Below, in pieces: positions 11,980 through 20,650 of a stretch of 59,061 nt of DNA (position 1 is the stretch's first letter; every line of letters begins with the position of its first letter). This DNA comes from Alphaproteobacteria bacterium (GTDB lineage Bacteria > Pseudomonadota > Alphaproteobacteria > Sphingomonadales > Sphingomonadaceae). The stretch lies in assembly GCA_019239415.1 (NCBI GenBank), contig JAFAZW010000064.1:1-59061 (forward strand), read 5' to 3'. Under the pieces are notes generated by a model. The model saw nothing but the letters and a program-made list of their open reading frames with translations. It was not told where the DNA came from and ran no database searches. Made by a program: the position numbers and the translations under genes.

Positions 11980-13278
11980 TCAGGCCGCGAAGGTCGAGAG
12001 GAAGGCGCTGGCGCTGGCGGCGAAGCGGGTGAGCTGGTCGTCGACGCGGGCGAAGCCGTTCTCGAGCTGGTCGATCTCGCCGGCCACCGCCTCGGTGTCG
12101 GCGCGGATCGCGGCGATGGTCGAGGACATGGAATCGGCGGCCAGCGCCGTCTCGTCGACCGCGGCGGTGATCATCGTCACCGTCTGCGCCTGCACCTCCA
12201 TCGCCCCCTGGATGCGGCCGGCGGTGCTCTGCACCTCCTCGACCGTGCCCTGGATCGAGCTGTTCGCCTCGACCGTCTGGCGGGTCGCCTGCTGGATGGC
12301 GGCGATCTTGCCGGCGATCTCGTCGGTCGCCCGCGCCGTCTGGCTGGCGAGCGACTTCACTTCCTGGGCGACCACGGCGAAGCCGCGGCCGGCATCGCCG
12401 GCGCGGGCCGCCTCGATCGTGGCATTGAGCGCGAGCAGGTTGGTCTGGCCGGCAATGTCGCGGATCAGCGAGAGGATCGACTCGATCGCCTCGACATGGG
12501 CGGAAAGGGCGCGGCTCACTTCCATGGCGCGGCTCGCCTGGTCGCCGGCGCGGGTGGCGACCTCGGCGGCGACCTCGACCTCGGAGCGGGCCGTCTCGAT
12601 GGCGCGGATCAGGCCGGCGGCCGTCTGCGCCGCCTCGCGCATCGCCAGCGCCGACTGCTCGGCGGCGGCGGCAACCTCGCTGGTCTTGCCGAGCATGCCG
12701 CGGGCGGCGGCGGAGGCCTCGCCGCTCTTGCGCCGGAGACCGGCGGATTCGCCGTTGGTCGCGTCGACGAGGTGCGCGACGTCGCGCTCGAACCGCTCGC
12801 TCTGCCGGCCCCGCGCCTCGGCGGCGGCATTGGCCTCGAGCAGGGCGACCTGGGCGAGGATGATATCGCTCTCATAAGCGGCGAGGCGCTGCAGCGTCTC
12901 GACCGCCTGGGCGAAGGCCGGTCCGTCCCCGAACCGGTCGCGGAAAGCGGTTACCAGCGCCGCGACGAGCCGCGCGCGGCGGTCCATTTCGGCGGGCACC
13001 GAGCTGCCGCGCGTATAGATCTCGAACCCCAGAGCGGCGACGGCGTGGATCCAGGCCGCGTCGACCGGGCGGGTGAAGCTGAGCCGCGTGCGGTCGACGG
13101 CGGTCTCGCCGCCGCTGTCGCTTACCGCCGCCTCGATGAGGTCGCCCGCTTCCTCCCACAGCGCGCGCAGCCGCGCCTCGAACTGGCCGCCTTCATTGTA
13201 GGCGGCAAGGCGGGCGGAGACCTGCCGGTCGGTCAGCTTCTGCAACTTCTGTTCCCCGTGTGCGACGTAGCCCGACAT
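11980..13278 (-). CDS. Soluble methyl-accepting chemotaxis protein with globin-like sensor
   Basis: 432 residues with no membrane segment. The C-terminal half is a chemoreceptor signalling domain: the hairpin tip reads [20 protein letters not shown] followed by [20 protein letters not shown]. The first 170 residues look like a protoglobin sensor of the HemAT type: [20 protein letters not shown] with a candidate proximal His, then a helical [20 protein letters not shown] segment. It would therefore sense oxygen or another haem ligand and signal to CheA/CheW. No che or flagellar genes are in the window. The globin call rests on pattern only; the chemoreceptor part is certain. Confidence 0.85.
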   Translation of the reverse strand: MSGYVAHGEQKLQKLTDRQVSARLAAYNEGGQFEARLRALWEEAGDLIEAAVSDSGGETAVDRTRLSFTRPVDAAWIHAVAALGFEIYTRGSSVPAEMDRRARLVAALVTAFRDRFGDGPAFAQAVETLQRLAAYESDIILAQVALLEANAAAEARGRQSERFERDVAHLVDATNGESAGLRRKSGEASAAARGMLGKTSEVAAAAEQSALAMREAAQTAAGLIRAIETARSEVEVAAEVATRAGDQASRAMEVSRALSAHVEAIESILSLIRDIAGQTNLLALNATIEAARAGDAGRGFAVVAQEVKSLASQTARATDEIAGKIAAIQQATRQTVEANSSIQGTVEEVQSTAGRIQGAMEVQAQTVTMITAAVDETALAADSMSSTIAAIRADTEAVAGEIDQLENGFARVDDQLTRFAASASAFLSTFAA

Positions 13279-13375
13279 GGCCCACCCGCTCTGTTGGCTC
13301 GCCAGGGGCTAGCATGCAGATGGTAAACGAGGGGTTGAAGCGGGAGCCGTTTGCTCCTCCCCGGCACGGGAGGGG

Positions 13376-15163
13376 CTAGCGTGCCCTTACGTAGCTCCCC
13401 GGCGCATCCTCCAGCGCCTTGAGCTTGCCCTTGCCCGGGACGCGGGCGCCCTTCGCGGCGACCTTCTTCTCCGATCTGGCGCCGATCCACGCCAGCCAGT
13501 CCGGCCACCAGCTGCCCTTGTGCTCGGTCGCGCCGGCGACGAACTCGTCCAGCGTCGCCACCGTCGCGTCGTTGGTCCAATATTGGTACTTCTGCGCCTC
13601 GGGCGGGTTCACCACGCCGGCGATGTGGCCGGAGCCGGCGAGGACGAAGCGCAGCGGTCCCCCGAAGTGATGGGTGATCTTCCACACGCTGTGGGCGGGT
13701 GCGATATGGTCCTCGCGCCCGGCTTGCACATAGGTCGGCGTCGCCACCTTGCGGAGGTCGATGGCAACGCCGGCCACGGTAACGCCGCCGGGCGTCACCA
13801 GCTTGTTCCCCTTGTAGAAGTCGCGCAGGTACGCCTGGTGCCACTTGGCCGGCAGGTTGGTCGTGTCGCCGTTCCAGTGGAGCAGGTCGAAGGGGGGATA
13901 ATCCTCCCCCAGCAGGTAGTTGCTGGTGACGTAATTCCAGATGAGGTCGCGGCCGCGCAGGGCGTTGAAGGTCGCCGCCATGTAGCGGCCGTCGAGATAG
14001 CCCTTCTCCGCCGACATCTGCTCGATCAGCTGCAGCGTCTCGTCGGCGACGAACAGGTTGAGGTCCCCCGCTTCGGAGAAGTCGACCTGGGCGGTGAAGA
14101 AGGTGGCGCTGGCGACCTTGTCCGCCTCGCCCTTGGCGGCCATCCAGGCGAGGGTGCAGGCGAGGGTGGTGCCGGCGACGCAATAGCCGATGGCGTGGAT
14201 GGCATCGACGCCGAGCAGGTCGCGGATCGCGTCGATCGCATCGCGCTGGCCGTTCAGGACGTAGTCGTCGAGCGACGTCTCCTTCATCGTCTCGTCGGCC
14301 GACTTCCAGGAGACCATGAAGACGGTCAGTCCCTGGCTCACCGCCCACTGGATGAAGCTCTTCTTCGGATTGAGGTCGAGGATGTAGAAGCGATTGATCC
14401 AGGGCGGGAAGATGACCAGCGGCGTCTCGTACACGGCATCGGTCGTCGGGCTGTACTGGATGAGCTCGTAGAGCGGCGTGCGCCGGACGACCTTGCCGGG
14501 CGTGACCGCGATGTTGCGGCCGACTTCGAAGGCATTGGGGTCGGTGTGGGTGAGCTGGCCTTTCGAGAGGTCGGCGAGCATGTGCTCCAGGCCCTTCAAC
14601 AGGCTCTCGCCCTTCGTCTCCATCGCCCGCTCCAGCACCACCGGATTGGTGAGGGCGAAGTTGGACGGGCTCATGGCGTCGACGAAGCCGCGGGTGAGGA
14701 AGCGCAGCTTCTCGCGCTGCCTCTCGTCGACTCCCTCGATCGCGTCGACACTGCCGAGCAGCCGGTCCGACACCAGCAGATAGGTCTGGCGGATCATGTC
14801 GAACAGCGGGTTGTCGCGCCATTGCGGGGCGTTGAACCGCCGATCCTTGTCCGCTTTCTCCTCGATCTCCGTGCGGGGCGTTTCGAGGCCCAGCGCCCGC
14901 TGCCAGATCGTCACGCCCTCGCTCCAGAGCGCGACCTGCTGCTCGGCGAGCTTGGCGGGATCGGGAAACAGGCCCAGCCACGGCAGCGGCTTGGCGAGCG
15001 CGTCGACCTGCGGCGGCTTCGCCTCGCCGGCCGCCTTGGCGAGGTGCTCGAGCATCATCTGCTGGGCGCGGCCCATTACCCAGGTCCAGTGCTGCATCTC
15101 CTCCAGCGTGGGCAGCGGGGGTGCCGCGCCTTGCGGGCGCTCGGTGCTCGTGGGGTCGGCCAT
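13376..15163 (-). CDS. phaC: Class I poly(3-hydroxyalkanoate) synthase
   Basis: 595 residues, usual class I length. Polymerizes (R)-3-hydroxyacyl-CoA into PHA granules. The lipase-box-like active site GYCVAG places the nucleophile at Cys328. The other members of the triad are the Asp in VQAGREDHIAP and the His in LAGSGHIAGVVNPP. The class I-specific NPWINRFYILDLNP-like region is present (PPWINRFYILDLNPKKS). The start at 15163 has a perfect AGGAGG six bases upstream, whereas the open frame upstream of it is unrelated. No phaA, phaB or phasin gene lies next to it. Confidence 0.97.
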   Translation of the reverse strand: MADPTSTERPQGAAPPLPTLEEMQHWTWVMGRAQQMMLEHLAKAAGEAKPPQVDALAKPLPWLGLFPDPAKLAEQQVALWSEGVTIWQRALGLETPRTEIEEKADKDRRFNAPQWRDNPLFDMIRQTYLLVSDRLLGSVDAIEGVDERQREKLRFLTRGFVDAMSPSNFALTNPVVLERAMETKGESLLKGLEHMLADLSKGQLTHTDPNAFEVGRNIAVTPGKVVRRTPLYELIQYSPTTDAVYETPLVIFPPWINRFYILDLNPKKSFIQWAVSQGLTVFMVSWKSADETMKETSLDDYVLNGQRDAIDAIRDLLGVDAIHAIGYCVAGTTLACTLAWMAAKGEADKVASATFFTAQVDFSEAGDLNLFVADETLQLIEQMSAEKGYLDGRYMAATFNALRGRDLIWNYVTSNYLLGEDYPPFDLLHWNGDTTNLPAKWHQAYLRDFYKGNKLVTPGGVTVAGVAIDLRKVATPTYVQAGREDHIAPAHSVWKITHHFGGPLRFVLAGSGHIAGVVNPPEAQKYQYWTNDATVATLDEFVAGATEHKGSWWPDWLAWIGARSEKKVAAKGARVPGKGKLKALEDAPGSYVRAR

Positions 15164-15255
15164 CGATTCCTCCTGTCGGCGCTCCCTAGGCAACGCCCGT
15201 CGCGCGGGGAAGGGTGCCGCTGCCCGGCGCAACGCCGGGGTGCGCCGCGCGCCGG

Positions 15256-15825
15256 TCAGCCGCGCGTGTAGCAGGCTTCCTGGATCTCCTGGAACCGGAA
15301 GGGAATGCCGGTGATCTTGGCGTCGCGCGGGATCGGGCCGATATCCGGCATCCCGGCGACGACGACGATCACGCGCAGGATCGAGTCGCCGTCGATCTGG
15401 CGGATGGTGATCCGTACGCCCGCCGGGGTTGTCACCACGCCGAGGTCGCCCTTGCCGTCGTTGAACGTGGCGTCGGCATAAGCCCGCTCGATACGGCCCT
15501 CGGCGCCGACGAACGGGATGTCGATCTGGGCGCGGCCGCGAAGGCCGGTCCCTTCGAGCGCCTTGTCGAGATTCTCCTGCAATTCGGCGCCCGAATAGTC
15601 GGACCCGGTGCGGTTCACGACATAGAATTCGACGATGCGCTTGCCGTCCGCGCCGACGACCGGGTCGGCAGTGCAGAAGATCGGATAGGTCCGCACGTCG
15701 CGTGGAAAGAGCCAGCCCCGCACCGGCGCGAAGGTGAGCGAGGCGAGGAACAGCACCAGCGCCGTCGTCAGGCTCGCCGCGACATTGGGCAGCTGTGCCC
15801 GCCATTTCCCCAGAAAATCGCGCAA
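15256..15825 (-). CDS. Membrane-anchored protein of unknown function
   Basis: 189 residues that I do not recognise. An N-terminal membrane segment (VAASLTTALVLFLASLTFAP, about residues 14-33) anchors a periplasmic domain rich in beta-strand patterns (YPIFCTADPVVG, IVEFYVVNRTG, VRITIRQIDGDSILRVIVVV). Two cysteines (CTADP and the C-terminal EACYTRG) could pair. It starts 3 bp after the next upstream gene (15829-16248), so the two are probably cotranscribed and may act together at the cell envelope. Confidence 0.55.
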   Translation of the reverse strand: MRDFLGKWRAQLPNVAASLTTALVLFLASLTFAPVRGWLFPRDVRTYPIFCTADPVVGADGKRIVEFYVVNRTGSDYSGAELQENLDKALEGTGLRGRAQIDIPFVGAEGRIERAYADATFNDGKGDLGVVTTPAGVRITIRQIDGDSILRVIVVVAGMPDIGPIPRDAKITGIPFRFQEIQEACYTRG

Positions 15826-15828
15826 GGC

Positions 15829-16248
15829 TTAGGGCTTCACCTTGCGTTCGAGATCGGCCACGCGCTGGCGCAGCTTGCCGAGCTCCTCGTTGAGGCCGAA
15901 CAGATCGGTGTTGAGGCTGTACATCGTCTGGCCCTGCCAGGGACTCAGTCGTCCGAGCTCGAGGCCCGAAGCATCCGTGAAGGTAACCGGTCCGCGTTTT
16001 CCACGCTCTTCGGTCCAGGTCATGATGACGCGGATCGCGCCGCTCTCGTCGCGTAGCGGAATGCGCACGACCTGCCGTACGAACTGGGCGACATTCGTGC
16101 TGCGTTCCCCCACCACGTCGGAGGGGCGGACGGCCCGCGCCGCGCTGCCGGCGGGCAGCTGCGCAAAGGCAGGGCCCATGAGCAGCAAACATCCCGCGGC
16201 CAGTGCGCTCGCCCGCGCGCCACGGCGTCCAATCCGGTTCATGTCCAT
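15829..16248 (-). CDS. Exported protein of unknown function with C-terminal coiled coil
   Basis: 139 residues from the ATG at 16248, which has GGGGAG upstream; a second ATG follows two codons later. A signal peptide (ALAAGCLLLMGPAFAQ) is followed by a beta-rich region (VRIPLRDESGAIRVIMTW). The C terminus is a heptad-like coil (LNEELGKLRQRVADLERKVK) that suggests oligomerization. Tightly spaced (3 bp) with the downstream membrane-anchored gene. No family recognised. Confidence 0.55.
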   Translation of the reverse strand: MDMNRIGRRGARASALAAGCLLLMGPAFAQLPAGSAARAVRPSDVVGERSTNVAQFVRQVVRIPLRDESGAIRVIMTWTEERGKRGPVTFTDASGLELGRLSPWQGQTMYSLNTDLFGLNEELGKLRQRVADLERKVKP

Positions 16249-16314
16249 GTGCTTCTCCCCCCGAAGAAGGGGGCAGCATAGCACGAATGGTCGTGGAATG
16301 CAGCCTCCGGCTGC

Positions 16315-16704
16315 TCAGTCGCGGCCGAGGATGTGGCGGATGATCTTGGGCGCGGCGCGGACGGCGTCGTTCAGATTGACGTTGATGCCGACGTTGCAGA
16401 GGCGGGTGCAGTGGTCGGCGGCGAGGGCGGCGACGCCCGAACCGGGTTCGTTGACGTGGCGGACGATCTCGCCCGGCTCGCGCTCGAATTCCATGCGCTG
16501 GCCGCCACCGCCGAAGCGGCGGGCGCAGACGACGATCTCGCCCGGGTTGCTGCGGCAGGCGAGGGGGTCCGGCCGCGAACGCATCGCGCCGTCGAGGGCT
16601 GCGGCTTCCTCCGCGGTCAGCTGGATCGGGGCCTGCGCGGATGCCGGCGCGGCCGCCGCGACAGCGAGCGGAACGAGCCACGGCGCCAACCTCGACTTCG
16701 CCAC
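16315..16704 (-). CDS. Small exported protein of unknown function
   Basis: 129 residues with a signal peptide (APWLVPLAVAAAAPASAQAP) and four cysteines in the mature part (LACRSNPGEIVVCARR and DHCTRLCNVGINVN), probably two disulfides. The pattern 'DPLACRSNPGEIVVC' is common in small sphingomonad exported proteins but has no known function. Same strand as the two preceding unknown genes, with a 66-bp gap. It is transcribed away from the divergent glpX. Confidence 0.5.
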   Translation of the reverse strand: MAKSRLAPWLVPLAVAAAAPASAQAPIQLTAEEAAALDGAMRSRPDPLACRSNPGEIVVCARRFGGGGQRMEFEREPGEIVRHVNEPGSGVAALAADHCTRLCNVGINVNLNDAVRAAPKIIRHILGRD

Positions 16705-16752
16705 GTCACTCCCCTATCGCGCGCCGGCAACCCACGGAGGATGACACATATC

Positions 16753-17736
16753 ATGGTGAGCGCAAGCCACGTACTCGACCGCGTCCTGGTGCTGGAGATG
16801 GTCCGGGTGACCGAGGCGGCGGCGGTGGCGGCCTCGAGGCTCGTCGGGCGCGGGGACGAGAAGGCGGCGGACGCGGCGGCGGTGGAGGCGATGCGGGCGG
16901 CGCTCAACAGCCTCGATTTCGACGGCACCGTGGTCATCGGCGAAGGCGAGCGCGACGAGGCGCCGATGCTCTTCATCGGCGAGAAGGTGGGGGCGGCGCA
17001 GGGCAGCGGCCCCAGGATCGACATCGCCCTCGATCCGCTGGAGGGCACGACGCTCACTGCCCACGGCGCGCCGAACGCGCTCGCCGTGCTCGCGATCGCC
17101 GAGGAGGGCGGCCTCCTGAACGCGCCCGACGTCTACATGGACAAGCTCGCGGTGGGACCGGGCTATCCGGCGGGGATCATCGACCTCGCCTCGACCCCGA
17201 CCGACAATATCCGCGCCGTGGCGCGCGCGAAGGGCGTCGACCCTGCCGAGATCATGGTCTGCGTGCTCGACCGGCCGCGCCACGAGGCGCTGATCGCCGA
17301 GCTGCGCCGCCTCGGCTGCGGCATCCAGCTGATCCGCGACGGCGACGTCTCCGGCGTCATCGCCGTCACCAATCCCGAGACGACCATCGACGTCTACATG
17401 GGCTCGGGCGGGGCGCCGGAGGGGGTGCTGGCGGCGGCGGCGCTGCGCTGCGTCGGCGGCCAGTTCCAGGGCCGGCTCCTGTTCCGCAACGACGACGAGA
17501 AGGCGCGCGCGGCGCGCTGGGGAGTCTCCGACCTCGACCGCATCTACCATCTCGAGGACCTCGCCAAGGGCGACTGCATCTTCGCGGCGACCGGCGTCAC
17601 CGACGGGTCGATGCTCGGCGGGGTGAAGCGGCGCAGGGACTGCATCACGACCGAGAGCGTGGTGATGCGCGCCTCGTCGGGCACCGTGCGCTGGGTCAAG
17701 GGCCAGCACCGCCACGAGCCGGGGATGCAGAGCTGA
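16753..17736 (+). CDS. glpX: Fructose-1,6-bisphosphatase class II (GlpX)
   Basis: 327 residues. Hydrolyses fructose 1,6-bisphosphate in gluconeogenesis; some relatives also act on sedoheptulose 1,7-bisphosphate. Signature segments: VLVLEMVRVTEAAAVAASR at the N terminus, VVIGEGERDEAPMLFIGE and IALDPLEGTTLTA (metal and phosphate site), and IFAATGVTDGSML. GGAGG at 16736-16740 sits 12 bases before this ATG and directly against another in-frame ATG at 16741. The latter would add only MTHI, so the start is ambiguous by four residues. A monocistronic unit; the repeat at 17742 follows the stop. Confidence 0.95.
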   Translation: MVSASHVLDRVLVLEMVRVTEAAAVAASRLVGRGDEKAADAAAVEAMRAALNSLDFDGTVVIGEGERDEAPMLFIGEKVGAAQGSGPRIDIALDPLEGTTLTAHGAPNALAVLAIAEEGGLLNAPDVYMDKLAVGPGYPAGIIDLASTPTDNIRAVARAKGVDPAEIMVCVLDRPRHEALIAELRRLGCGIQLIRDGDVSGVIAVTNPETTIDVYMGSGGAPEGVLAAAALRCVGGQFQGRLLFRNDDEKARAARWGVSDLDRIYHLEDLAKGDCIFAATGVTDGSMLGGVKRRRDCITTESVVMRASSGTVRWVKGQHRHEPGMQS

Positions 17737-17741
17737 TATTG

Positions 17742-17900
17742 CCTCCCCATGAGCGCTGCTCATGGGGAGGGGGACCACCCTGAGGGTGGTGGAGGGGTAT
17801 TCGCAGGGCTGAGGGGAACCGGAAACGACACGCGCCGACGGTCTTGAAATACCTCTCCACCAGCTCCGCTGGTTCCCCCGCCCCATCTGCGACGGGGAGG
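17742..17900. repeat. Large intergenic inverted repeat
   Basis: Outer arms CCTCCCCATGAGCG...CATGGGGAGGGGGACC on the left and GGTTCCCCCGCCCC...GACGGGGAGG on the right. Inner arms are GTGGTGGAGGGGTATT and AATACCTCTCCACCAG. Related to the elements at 11122 and 23665, but with a different inner filling. Its right end supplies the GGGAGG ribosome site of the next gene. Confidence 0.8.
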
Positions 17901-17905
17901 CATGA

Positions 17906-18733
17906 TTGACCCTCACCGTCTTCATCGCCGTGCTGTTCGCCGCCTTGCTCCACGCCGGGTGGAACGCGCTGGTGAAGCTCGGGCTCGACCGCTTCTCCTC
18001 GGTGCTGCTTCTCGCGCTGGTGCAGGGGGGTATCGCGCTCGCGCTGCTGCCCTTCGTCGCCGCGCCCGCCGCGGCCGCCTGGCCGTGGGTGCTGCTCGGC
18101 TCGTGTCTCCACACCGGCTACAAGCTCTTCCTCATCCGCGCCTACCGCCATGGCGACCTCAGCCAGGTCTATCCGCTCGCCCGCGGCACGGCGCCGCTGA
18201 TCGTCGCGGTCGCCGGTGCGCTGTTCCTCGGCGAGGCGCCGGGCGTCGTCCGCGCCGTCGCCGTCCTCGCCATCGGCGGCGGGATCATGCTGATGGCAGG
18301 CCGCGGCGGCCTCACGCGGGTCGCGCTGGCATGGGCGCTCGGCACGGCGGCGTTCACCGCCTCCTATACCATGGCCGACGGCGTCGGCGCGCGGCTGGCC
18401 GGCTCGGTCACCGGCTTTGCCATGTGGATGTTCGCGCTGGACGGCCTGCTGATGCTGGCCTTCGGCCTCGCCACGCGCGGCCCCGCCGCGGTGAGCGCCC
18501 TGCTTCCCTCGTGGCGGAGCGGCGCGGCCGCCGGCGCCATGTCGCTCGGCTCCTACTGGATCGCGATCTGGGCCTTTACCCAGGCGCCGCTGGCGATGGT
18601 CGCCGCGCTCAGGGAAACGAGCGTCCTCTTCGCCATGCTGATCGGCCTCTTTTGGCTCAACGAGCGCATCGCCCGCGGCCGCTGGATCGCCGCCGCCCTG
18701 ATCCTCGCGGGCATCGTGCTGATGCGGGTCTGA
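17906..18733 (+). CDS. EamA/DMT-family transporter
   Basis: 275 residues, about ten predicted membrane helices in two similar halves, as usual for the drug/metabolite transporter superfamily (EamA domains). Examples are FAALLHAGWNALVK, PLARGTAPLIVAVAGALFLGE and LRETSVLFAMLIGLFWLNER, the last being the classical second-half motif. The start is a TTG at 17906 placed 5 bases after GGGAGG; an ATG at 17902 is in another frame. The substrate cannot be told. Confidence 0.85.
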   Translation: MTLTVFIAVLFAALLHAGWNALVKLGLDRFSSVLLLALVQGGIALALLPFVAAPAAAAWPWVLLGSCLHTGYKLFLIRAYRHGDLSQVYPLARGTAPLIVAVAGALFLGEAPGVVRAVAVLAIGGGIMLMAGRGGLTRVALAWALGTAAFTASYTMADGVGARLAGSVTGFAMWMFALDGLLMLAFGLATRGPAAVSALLPSWRSGAAAGAMSLGSYWIAIWAFTQAPLAMVAALRETSVLFAMLIGLFWLNERIARGRWIAAALILAGIVLMRV

Positions 18734-18800
18734 CGCTTTTCCACAGCTTTCGCGGAAGGCCGGATTCACAAGCCGCCGCGCCGCGCGTAGACCGGGGGCG

Positions 18801-20576
18801 ATGCTCACCGCCGCCCATGTCTGCGGGGTTTCCCGCTCGATCCTCGGCCAGCCGTGGCGCTGGCGCGGGTCGGCGGCCGACGGCCATGACGTCGATTTCC
18901 AGCCCGACGACCTGATCGACCAGCTGCTGATGGCGCGCGGCGTCGTGCGCCAGGATCTGGCGCGCCACCGCCAGCCGACGGTGCGCGACTTCATGCCCGA
19001 CCCCTCGGTGTTCCGCGACATGGACGCGGCCGCCGCGCGCATCGCGGACGCCGTCGAGGCGGGCGAGCAGGTCACGGTGTTCGGCGATTACGACGTCGAC
19101 GGCGCGACCTCCGCGGCGCTCATGGTCCGCCTGCTCCGCCAGCTCGGCCTCGACCCGCGCGCCTATATTCCCGACCGGCTAATGGAAGGCTACGGCCCGT
19201 CCGGCGAGGCGCTGGTGCGGCTGGCGCGCGAAGGGGCCCGTCTCATCGTCACCGTCGATTGCGGCGCCCAGGCCTTCGAGGCGCTGGCCATGGCGCGCGA
19301 GGCCGGCGTCGACGTGGTCGTCGTCGACCACCACAAATGCGCCAGTGCGCTCCCGCGCGCCTTCGCCCTGGTCAATCCCAACCGGCTCGACGAGGTCGAG
19401 GAGGGCGCGGCGCACGGCCACCTCGCCGCCGTCGGCGTCTGCTTCCTCCTCGCCGCCGCGCTCGTGCGGGCGCTGCGCGGGCGGGGCTTCTTCGCGGACC
19501 GGGTCGAGCCGAAGCTGCTCGATCTGCTCGACCTCGTCGCGCTGGGCACCGTCGCGGATGTGGCGCAGCTGAGGGGGCTCAATCGCGCCTTCGTGACGCA
19601 AGGGCTCAAGGTGATGGCGGCGCGCCGCAACGCGGGCCTCGCCGCCCTCGCCGACGCGGCGCGGCTGACGCGGGCGCCGACCTGCACCGACCTCGGCTTC
19701 GCGCTCGGCCCCAGGATCAATGCGGGCGGGCGGGTCGGCAAGTCCGACCTCGGCGTCCGGCTGCTGACGACGGAGGATGCGGGGGACGCCGCGGCGATCG
19801 CGGCCGAGCTCGACCGGCTGAACGAGGAGCGGCGGGCGATCGAGCTCGCCGTCTGCGAGGCGGCGGAGGCGCTCTGCCCGGCGCAGGCGAACCGCTCCGT
19901 CGTCCTCGTCGCCGGAAGGGGCTGGCACCCGGGCGTGATCGGGATCGTCGCCGGTCGTCTCAAGGAGAAGACCGGCCGCCCGGCGATCGTCGTCGCACTC
20001 GGCGAGGACGGCGTGGGCAAGGGCTCCGGGCGCTCGATCGCCGGCGTCGATTTGGGCGCGGCGGTGCTCGCGGCCAAGGACAGCGGCCTCCTCATCGCCG
20101 GCGGCGGCCATGCGATGGCGGCGGGACTCAGCGTCGCCGGGGACCGGATCGAGGCGCTCGCCGATTTCCTCGACGAGCGCCTCGCGGCGGACGTGGCGGC
20201 GAGCCGCGACGGCCGGGCGCTGCTGCTCGACGCGGTGGTGGCGCCAGGCGGCGTCTGCCCCGACCTGCGCGAAGCGCTCGAGGCGGGCGGCCCCTACGGC
20301 GTCGGCTGGCCGGCCCCGCGCGTCGCCGCCGGTCCGGTGAGGATCGTCAAGGCCGACGTGGTCGGCAGCGGCCACCTCCGCCTGATTGTCGCCGGCGACG
20401 ACGGGCGGCGGGTCAAGGCGATCGGCTTTCGGATGGCCGACGGCCCGCTCGGCGAGGCGCTGCGCGGCGCGCCGCCGCACCGGCGGCTGTGGCTGGCCGG
20501 CCGCGTCCGCCGCGACGAATGGGGCGACCGCGTCGCGGCCGAGCTCCATCTCGACGACGCCGCCTTCGCCGACTGA
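18801..20576 (+). CDS. recJ: Single-stranded-DNA-specific exonuclease RecJ
   Basis: 591 residues. 5'-3' ssDNA exonuclease of RecF-type recombination and mismatch repair. The DHH motifs are intact: VTVFGDYDVDGATSAALM, VTVDCGAQ, VVVDHHK, LVALGTVADVAQL, and DHHA1-domain GGGHAMAAGLSV. The C-terminal OB-fold portion (VVGSGHLRLIVAGDDGRR) is present, so the protein is full length. The ATG at 18801 lies 67 bp after the EamA gene on the same strand. Confidence 0.97.
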   Translation: MLTAAHVCGVSRSILGQPWRWRGSAADGHDVDFQPDDLIDQLLMARGVVRQDLARHRQPTVRDFMPDPSVFRDMDAAAARIADAVEAGEQVTVFGDYDVDGATSAALMVRLLRQLGLDPRAYIPDRLMEGYGPSGEALVRLAREGARLIVTVDCGAQAFEALAMAREAGVDVVVVDHHKCASALPRAFALVNPNRLDEVEEGAAHGHLAAVGVCFLLAAALVRALRGRGFFADRVEPKLLDLLDLVALGTVADVAQLRGLNRAFVTQGLKVMAARRNAGLAALADAARLTRAPTCTDLGFALGPRINAGGRVGKSDLGVRLLTTEDAGDAAAIAAELDRLNEERRAIELAVCEAAEALCPAQANRSVVLVAGRGWHPGVIGIVAGRLKEKTGRPAIVVALGEDGVGKGSGRSIAGVDLGAAVLAAKDSGLLIAGGGHAMAAGLSVAGDRIEALADFLDERLAADVAASRDGRALLLDAVVAPGGVCPDLREALEAGGPYGVGWPAPRVAAGPVRIVKADVVGSGHLRLIVAGDDGRRVKAIGFRMADGPLGEALRGAPPHRRLWLAGRVRRDEWGDRVAAELHLDDAAFAD

Positions 20577-20650
20577 TCGCTCCGAAACGGATTTGACCGC
20601 GCGTCGCGGCCGTGTTTCCCTCGCAGCTCGCTCCGGCTTCGGGGGATGCG

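Noticed and set aside
10174-13326. Plus-strand frame of 1050 codons opposite prmA, the SDR gene and the chemoreceptor
   Set aside because: It crosses three well-supported genes and the inverted repeat, with composition typical of a shadow frame.
15164-16681. Upstream in-frame extension of phaC
   Set aside because: The extension passes through three independent exported-protein genes and is not PHA-synthase-like; the AGGAGG at the 15163 start fixes the true beginning.
16714-19075. Minus-strand frames opposite glpX, the EamA gene and recJ
   Set aside because: Low-complexity His/Arg/Asp-rich sequence and full overlap with clear plus-strand genes.
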